This document shows positions 6,571 through 9,783 of a DNA stretch of 9,783 nt, piece after piece. The position numbers and the translations under genes are program-made. A model generated the notes under the pieces. The model saw nothing but the letters and a program-made list of their open reading frames with translations. It was not told where the DNA came from and ran no database searches. Position 1 is the first letter of the stretch. The number at the start of each line of letters is the position of its first letter. Source of the stretch: Nitrosopumilales archaeon (lineage in GTDB: Archaea > Thermoproteota > Nitrososphaeria > Nitrososphaerales > Nitrososphaeraceae); NCBI GenBank assembly GCA_009665115.1, contig WJXE01000053.1, positions 1-9,783 on the forward strand. The letters are read 5' to 3'.

Positions 6571-6789
6571 CTAGGCGATGAATGTAGATCGAAGGAGAAG
6601 AGGATTATTGATTGTTAATCCGCAATTCTCACATAGGTATTTCATTTTATCCCAGTCATAGAACTTAAGCATCGTGTCAGAACAGTCGGGACAATCCAAC
6701 GATTCTTGTAGTTGATTATCTGTAGTTGTGGCAGCTGCTTCGGATTTTTCTATGGCTATTACGTCTTGTGATAATGTAACTTGTCTCAA
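6571..6789 (-). CDS. Small zinc-ribbon protein, first gene of the nuclease-helicase operon
   Basis: The 72-residue protein ends 12 bp before the nuclease start, and its TAG lies within the nuclease's Shine-Dalgarno region, so the three genes form one operon. The C-terminal half is a zinc ribbon: CPDC at 33-36 and CENC at 53-56, with aromatic KFYDWDKMKYL between, as in TFIIB/TFS-like and RPA-associated ribbons. The N-terminal 30 residues are Ala/Thr/Gln-rich and probably disordered. The start is TTG at 6789; no ATG or GTG exists in frame before the upstream TAG at 6811-6813. No strong Shine-Dalgarno is seen; a TATA box upstream fits a very short leader. It could be a DNA-binding or protein-bridging subunit, or a transcription regulator of the operon. 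The function is not determinable from sequence. Confidence 0.75.
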   Translation of the reverse strand: MRQVTLSQDVIAIEKSEAAATTTDNQLQESLDCPDCSDTMLKFYDWDKMKYLCENCGLTINNPLLLRSTFIA

Positions 6790-6820
6790 TCTCTTTGCCT
6801 TCTTACATACCTATCACAAG

Positions 6821-6829
6821 TATATAATA
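6821..6829 (-). promoter_or_regulatory. TATA box for the zinc-ribbon/nuclease/helicase operon
   Basis: Read on the minus strand this is TATTATATA, centred about 36 nt before the TTG start at 6789. That puts the transcript start near 6798 and a leader of about 10 nt. It is the only clear TATA element at a suitable distance. Confidence 0.5.
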
Positions 6830-6839
6830 CATATCATAT

Positions 6840-6871
6840 GACTCAATTTACTATAGATACTTTATTGAGTC
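6840..6871. repeat. Inverted repeat between divergent promoters
   Basis: GACTCAAT (6840-6847) and ATTGAGTC (6864-6871) are perfect 8-bp inverted arms with 16 bp between. They lie just upstream of the operon's TATA box and about 85 bp upstream of the TATA box for TFB. Arm centres are 24 bp apart. This could be an operator or activator site shared by the two divergent units; no factor can be named. Confidence 0.45.
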
Positions 6872-6953
6872 TAATGAGTGTCCTTCAAATGCTTAGAATT
6901 CATGCAGCTCCAGTTGGTTTTGTAGTAAGGGTTAGTTATAACTTACTATATAC

Positions 6954-6960
6954 TTTATAT
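6954..6960 (+). promoter_or_regulatory. TATA box of the tfb gene
   Basis: TTTATAT is centred 27 nt before the ATG at 6984, the classic archaeal distance from TATA box to transcript start. The message would therefore be leaderless, beginning at or next to the start codon. A second A/T-rich TATA-like stretch just upstream (around 6946-6952) is less well placed. Confidence 0.6.
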
Positions 6961-6983
6961 GTAATTACCCTACTATATTAGAT

Positions 6984-7952
6984 ATGATTATGTTAGCACA
7001 TTATAACGATAGTAACAAGTCTTCAAGCAATCATGCAACAACAGCAATTTCTACTTCCTTAGCCAAATGTCCTAGCTGTAGCAACGAAAAGATAATCACG
7101 GATTCTGAGTCTGGGGAGATAATTTGTGTCAAATGTGGTCGAGTAATTTCTGATAAATTGCAGGAGATAGGACCAGAGTGGCGTACGTTTTCCACAGATG
7201 AGACTGAGGCAATGACGAGAACTGGAATTCCACAATCGCTGGCTCGTCATGATATGGGGTTATCAACAATCATCGGAAGAACTGACAGAGATGCGAGCGG
7301 TAACAAGCTTGATGCAGCTATGCGTACTAGGATGAACAGGTTAGCTACCTGGGATATGAGGTCTCAACTGCATACTCCCAAAGATAGGGGTCTTAGACAA
7401 GCTTTCTTCCAACTCGATGTATTAAAAGATAAGCTAGGATTATCAGATAGCATAGTCGAGAAAACAGCGTACATCTACAGGAAAGCTCAGTCAAGGAAGC
7501 TTACTCGTGGCAGAACTGTTTCTGGAGTCTTAGCAGCTGCTGTATATATTGCATGTAGAGAAATGGGAGCTCACAGAACATTGGATGATATAGCGATAGC
7601 TTGCAATGTAAAGCGTAAAGAACTCACAAAAGATTTTAGAGTGCTTCACACAAGACTTGGCCTTAAAATCCCACAACAAGATCCTATGAAATGTATAGCT
7701 AAGGTTGCAAGTAAGGCTAAGCTAAGTGAGAAGACAAAACGACATGCAGCACAAATCATGAACAAAGTTACAAGAGAAGAAATATCGGCAGGAAAAGATC
7801 CTATGGGACTTGCTGCGTCAGTACTCTACTTATCAAGTATAAAAAATGGAGAGACTATTACTCAATCAAATATTGCAGAGGCAGCAGGAGTTACGGAAGT
7901 TACTGTCAGAAATAGGGCCAAAGAATTAAGAAATAAACTTGAGTTCAATTAG
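6984..7952 (+). CDS. tfb: Transcription initiation factor TFB
   Basis: This is the archaeal homologue of TFIIB, which binds the TBP-TATA complex, contacts the BRE and recruits RNA polymerase. The 322-residue protein is complete: zinc ribbon C29-x2-C32 ... C48-x2-C51, B-reader GPEWRTF 63-69 with the acidic TDETEA after it, then two cyclin-like repeats (about 120-215 and 225-320). The second repeat carries the BRE-binding helix-turn-helix (TQSNIAEAAGVTEVTVRNR, 293-311). An N-terminal extension of about 28 Ser/Asn/Thr-rich residues precedes the ribbon. ATG 6984 fits the TATA spacing; ATG 6990 is an alternative. Nitrososphaerota usually carry several TFB paralogues, so this may be a specialised copy. 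It diverges from the nuclease-helicase operon, and possible co-regulation is inference. Confidence 0.95.
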   Translation: MIMLAHYNDSNKSSSNHATTAISTSLAKCPSCSNEKIITDSESGEIICVKCGRVISDKLQEIGPEWRTFSTDETEAMTRTGIPQSLARHDMGLSTIIGRTDRDASGNKLDAAMRTRMNRLATWDMRSQLHTPKDRGLRQAFFQLDVLKDKLGLSDSIVEKTAYIYRKAQSRKLTRGRTVSGVLAAAVYIACREMGAHRTLDDIAIACNVKRKELTKDFRVLHTRLGLKIPQQDPMKCIAKVASKAKLSEKTKRHAAQIMNKVTREEISAGKDPMGLAASVLYLSSIKNGETITQSNIAEAAGVTEVTVRNRAKELRNKLEFN

Positions 7953-8010
7953 TCGATCAGATCTGAATAAATAATCATTCCAAATAGTATCATTGTTGGC
8001 CTCATAATTG

Positions 8011-8312
8011 TTACTTAGGAGCTAGCAGAGTTAAGCCAGACGGCTTAGTAACTGAATTGCAAGAATCTGCAAGTAACCCTGTATATCTTGGTGTGTCATA
8101 ATTGACAGCGTTAATAGTCTTGTCGTCAAAGATTTCTGATTGGTGGTAAACCAAATGCTATGATGTCTCGACCCATATTTTCTGTTCCCGCAGAACAGCA
8201 TTCCGTGTCCTATTGAGGTCCCGCGAACTCCAGCTGGTGAACCCACATTAAACCCCCAAAGTCTCTTGCATGTGTCCTTAGCTAGTGCAAAGAATATCCT
8301 AAATAGATTTAA
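8011..8312 (-). pseudogene. Probable frameshifted gene relic
   Basis: The minus strand shows a protein-like frame from about 8312 (IFFALAKDTCKRLWGFNVGS, then PAGVRGTSIGHGMLFCGNRK) down to about 8160. A different minus frame then takes over at 8157 and runs to TAA at 8011-8013 (EIFDDKTINAVNYDTPRYTG, LLADSCNSV, ending LTLLAPK). The first frame stays open as far as 8031, but its composition there is poor (GYLQILAIQLLSRLA). The plus strand is full of stops. The upstream end has no good start codon apart from GTG at 8246. A TATA-like sequence (minus strand TATAAAAAT, near 8314-8322) could be its old promoter. The family is unrecognised. A one-frame chance overlap cannot be excluded. Confidence 0.4.
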
Positions 8313-8365
8313 TTATTTTTATACATGTATGCTAGGCTCGAGAGCGCCTCGGTAAGATCTTTCTT

Positions 8366-9307
8366 TTATTGGATAGTAATTTCCCCCATCTTGCCATTTC
8401 GATAGTCTTTTGCCGCTTGGAGAATCTCTTCGTTAGTATTCATAACAAATGGACCATATCTGGCCACTGGTTCGTTCAATGGAACTCCGCCTATTAGAAG
8501 CATATCGAGCGCGGATTTATTAGTAGAAGTTGCAGCAACACTGAATGCTACTCCTTCTCCATCTTTATCAAAGACGACCATCTGTCCTGTCTTTGCAATC
8601 TTTTGCTTTTCTGCAGGTCCAAACAAACCCTCTCCATTGATAACATATGCAAACGTATTGTACTCCTTTGAAATTGGTTGTATCAATTTAGATCCTGGTT
8701 GAAGAGTAAAGTGCAGATAAAAGATAGGTGTTCGAGTGTTTATTACAGCGCTAGAACCTAATGCTTCCCCAGCAATAACCTTAACTTTAACCTTACCATC
8801 TTCTGTCTGTGCTAAAGGAATCTTTGCAGAAGGGACATCTTGATACCTTGGCTTTATCATCTTATCACGTTGTGGTAAATTGACCCATAACTGAAATGCA
8901 TGCAACTTTCCACCTCTACGCATGAAATCCTTCTCTGGCATCTCAGAATGAACAACGCCAGCTCCTGCTGTCATCCATTGTACGTCACCTGGTCCAAGCT
9001 TTCCAGAGTTTCCTCTAGAATCTTTGTGCTCAAATTTACCTTCAAGCATATATGTAACAGTCTCAAATCCCCTATGAGGATGATCTGGTGCTCCCTTTGC
9101 TTCACCTGGCTTCCAATCTTTAGGACCCATTTCATCTAATAGAAGAAATGGATCAAAATCTAATAGAGCATTAGTTGGAAATGACCTATGTACAACAAAG
9201 CCTCCACCTTCTGTCGTCTCTAAGCTGTTTATAATACGAGAAACAGTACGAGAATGGCATTGTTCTTGTTTATTATTCAAGTGTTTATCTTCTATTTTTG
9301 TTGTCAT
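8366..9307 (-). CDS. Pirin family protein
   Basis: The 313-residue protein of the bicupin pirin family is cytosolic and binds one Fe or other metal; some members are quercetin 2,3-dioxygenases, others redox sensors or regulators. The N-terminal cupin is well conserved: DHPHRGFETVTY 75-86, GPGDVQWMTAGAGVVHSEMP 105-124. The four metal ligands expected from human pirin are all present as His76, His78, His120 and Glu122. The C-terminal cupin is marked by the GEALGSSAVINTRTPIFYLH region and the late PVARYGPFVMNT. The first 20 residues are a polar extension. The substrate cannot be read from sequence. The gene is alone and transcribed towards a relic; its promoter carries an unusually clear dyad pair, so expression is probably switched by a dedicated regulator. 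Confidence 0.92.
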   Translation of the reverse strand: MTTKIEDKHLNNKQEQCHSRTVSRIINSLETTEGGGFVVHRSFPTNALLDFDPFLLLDEMGPKDWKPGEAKGAPDHPHRGFETVTYMLEGKFEHKDSRGNSGKLGPGDVQWMTAGAGVVHSEMPEKDFMRRGGKLHAFQLWVNLPQRDKMIKPRYQDVPSAKIPLAQTEDGKVKVKVIAGEALGSSAVINTRTPIFYLHFTLQPGSKLIQPISKEYNTFAYVINGEGLFGPAEKQKIAKTGQMVVFDKDGEGVAFSVAATSTNKSALDMLLIGGVPLNEPVARYGPFVMNTNEEILQAAKDYRNGKMGEITIQ

Positions 9308-9309
9308 AC

Positions 9310-9330
9310 ATATTAGTATGATACTAATAT
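9310..9330. promoter_or_regulatory. Long dyad operator overlapping the pirin promoter
   Basis: Two perfect 10-bp arms (ATATTAGTAT and ATACTAATAT) flank a central G at 9320. The dyad lies 3-23 bp upstream of the pirin ATG and overlaps the likely TATA region on the minus strand (A/T-rich 9325-9339). A bound dimer would block TBP or polymerase, so repression is the likely effect. The core GTATGATAC recurs at 9348-9356. Confidence 0.65.
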
Positions 9331-9347
9331 ACTATTTAACTTTAGTA

Positions 9348-9356
9348 GTATGATAC
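9348..9356. promoter_or_regulatory. Second copy of the pirin operator core
   Basis: GTATGATAC is identical to the core of the main dyad (9316-9324), with a centre-to-centre distance of 32 bp, about three helical turns, so both sites face the same side of the DNA. The outer arms are weaker here. It may be a secondary site for cooperative binding. Confidence 0.5.
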
Positions 9357-9405
9357 AACTTAGTTGATAATTATTACCAAAGTAGGTAGCGCACAGATAA
9401 CCATC

Positions 9406-9412
9406 TATAAAA
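9406..9412 (+). promoter_or_regulatory. TATA box before the broken 9449-9709 gene
   Basis: TATAAAA is followed 40 nt later by an ATG at 9449. The predicted transcript start near 9436 gives a leader of about 13 nt. It supports the idea that the following relic was once an expressed gene. Confidence 0.4.
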
Positions 9413-9448
9413 TTAAACGGAATCTTATCTCATAGGATATTCGTGTGA

Positions 9449-9709
9449 ATGAGTTTAGGTAGTTACTATTCAACGTTTTTATAACATGCAGACAACATCT
9501 GATGAGTTACTCGGGAATGTATAGCTGAAAAATTGCTACCGCGTACTGATTACTATGGCTTTCAATTCGGATTAATAACTGATCTTGAAGAAAGACGAAG
9601 TGATGCCGAATTCTTCTACACTATGAAGTTAAGTTATGAATTAGGATTACACAGGACACTCCCTGTTATAGAACAATTACAACTCTTCAACAGCAGCTAT
9701 CTTATCTAA
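9449..9709 (+). pseudogene. Small broken gene of unknown family
   Basis: The strongest part is a + frame from about 9509 to TAA at 9707-9709, with convincing protein composition (EKLLPRTDYYGFQFGLITD, LEERRSDAEFFYTMKLSYEL, GLHRTLPVIEQLQL). It has no ordinary start codon at its beginning. Upstream pieces in other frames could supply the missing N-terminus: ATG 9449 (MSLGSYYSTFL, then TAA) and ATG 9486 (MQTTSDELLGNV, then TAG). Two frame changes would rejoin these into about 85 residues. A TATA box lies upstream at 9406. The product looks soluble and helical; the family is not recognised. The alternative is a short intact gene starting at TTG 9533. Confidence 0.45.
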
Positions 9710-9734
9710 CCATTTCGAAACTTGAGTATTTGGA

Positions 9735-9742
9735 TATATTTA
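9735..9742 (+). promoter_or_regulatory. TATA-like element, possible promoter of a gene leaving the window
   Basis: TATATTTA sits inside a small hairpin-like sequence (GGATA-tatt-TATCC, 9732-9745). ATG codons follow at 9761 (MHNVPSEA...) and 9768 (MFPVK...), both at a distance fitting a leaderless start and both open to the window end. Too little is visible to choose or to name a product. Confidence 0.3.
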
Positions 9743-9783
9743 TCCGGATCGTATATGTAGATGCACAATGTTCCCAGTGAAGC

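Noticed and set aside
6781..6981. 66-codon plus-strand frame (inner ATG 6839) before tfb
   Set aside because: It covers both divergent TATA boxes and the inverted repeat, is rich in Leu/Tyr/Thr from A/T-rich promoter DNA, and has no ribosome-binding site or promoter of its own.
7957..7966. Palindrome TCAGATCTGA just after the tfb stop as a terminator
   Set aside because: Only 10 bp with no loop and no T-tract; archaeal termination relies mainly on T-runs, so support is insufficient.
8030..8052. Hairpin TAAGCC-agac-GGCTTA as a terminator
   Set aside because: No T-run follows on either strand, and it lies within the relic's coding-like sequence.
8031..8246. Single minus frame from GTG 8246 as an intact 71-residue gene
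   Set aside because: Its second half has poor composition while another minus frame there is clearly more protein-like, so a frameshifted relic explains the DNA better.
1..9783. CRISPR array near the Cas4-like nuclease
   Set aside because: No regularly spaced repeats and no cas1/cas2 are visible; the nuclease pairs with a helicase, which fits a Dna2-like role better than CRISPR adaptation.

Overview
The window looks like a chromosomal stretch of a Nitrososphaerota (Thaumarchaeota) archaeon, perhaps of the Nitrososphaera/Nitrosocosmicus type. Direct signs are a complete archaeal TFB, TATA boxes about 25-35 nt before several starts (leaderless-type promoters), a membrane-anchored surface protein with many N-glycosylation sequons, moderate-to-low G+C, and low coding density with long gaps. 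The genus is inference; no rRNA or tRNA was seen to confirm it.

Layout. 1-825 (+) is the 3' part of a C-terminally anchored surface protein. 826-1121 is a gap with ambiguous coding-like traces. 1122-1637 (+) is an orphan gene. 1638-2300 holds broken coding relics on the minus strand, best supported at 1982-2298. 2327-2899 (+) is a flavin-reductase-like split-barrel protein with its own TATA box. 2900-3487 is non-coding with a 17-bp tandem duplication and weak traces. 3488-3823 (+) is a small two-helix membrane protein with no visible ordinary start codon.

The most interesting part is the minus-strand operon 6789 to 3987: a small zinc-ribbon protein, a Cas4/RecB-type Fe-S nuclease with a C-terminal region that could be a barrel, and an SF1B (Upf1/Dna2-like) helicase. 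The nuclease and helicase overlap by 17 bp, and together they have the domain order of Dna2 cut into two polypeptides at the barrel/helicase boundary. The helicase has several departures from consensus motifs. The operon diverges from a TFB gene (6984-7952, +) across about 195 bp that holds a TATA box for each direction and an 8-bp inverted repeat.

Downstream of TFB, 8011-8312 (-) appears to be another frameshifted relic. 8366-9307 (-) is a complete pirin with all four metal ligands; its promoter carries a long dyad overlapping the TATA region and a second copy of the dyad core 32 bp upstream, suggesting a dedicated repressor. 9449-9709 (+) reads as a small broken gene, and a TATA-like element at 9735-9742 may drive a gene that leaves the window.

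In all, about 70% of the window is intact coding sequence. Much of the rest contains protein-like segments interrupted by stops and frame changes, so this appears to be an accessory region with ongoing gene decay.
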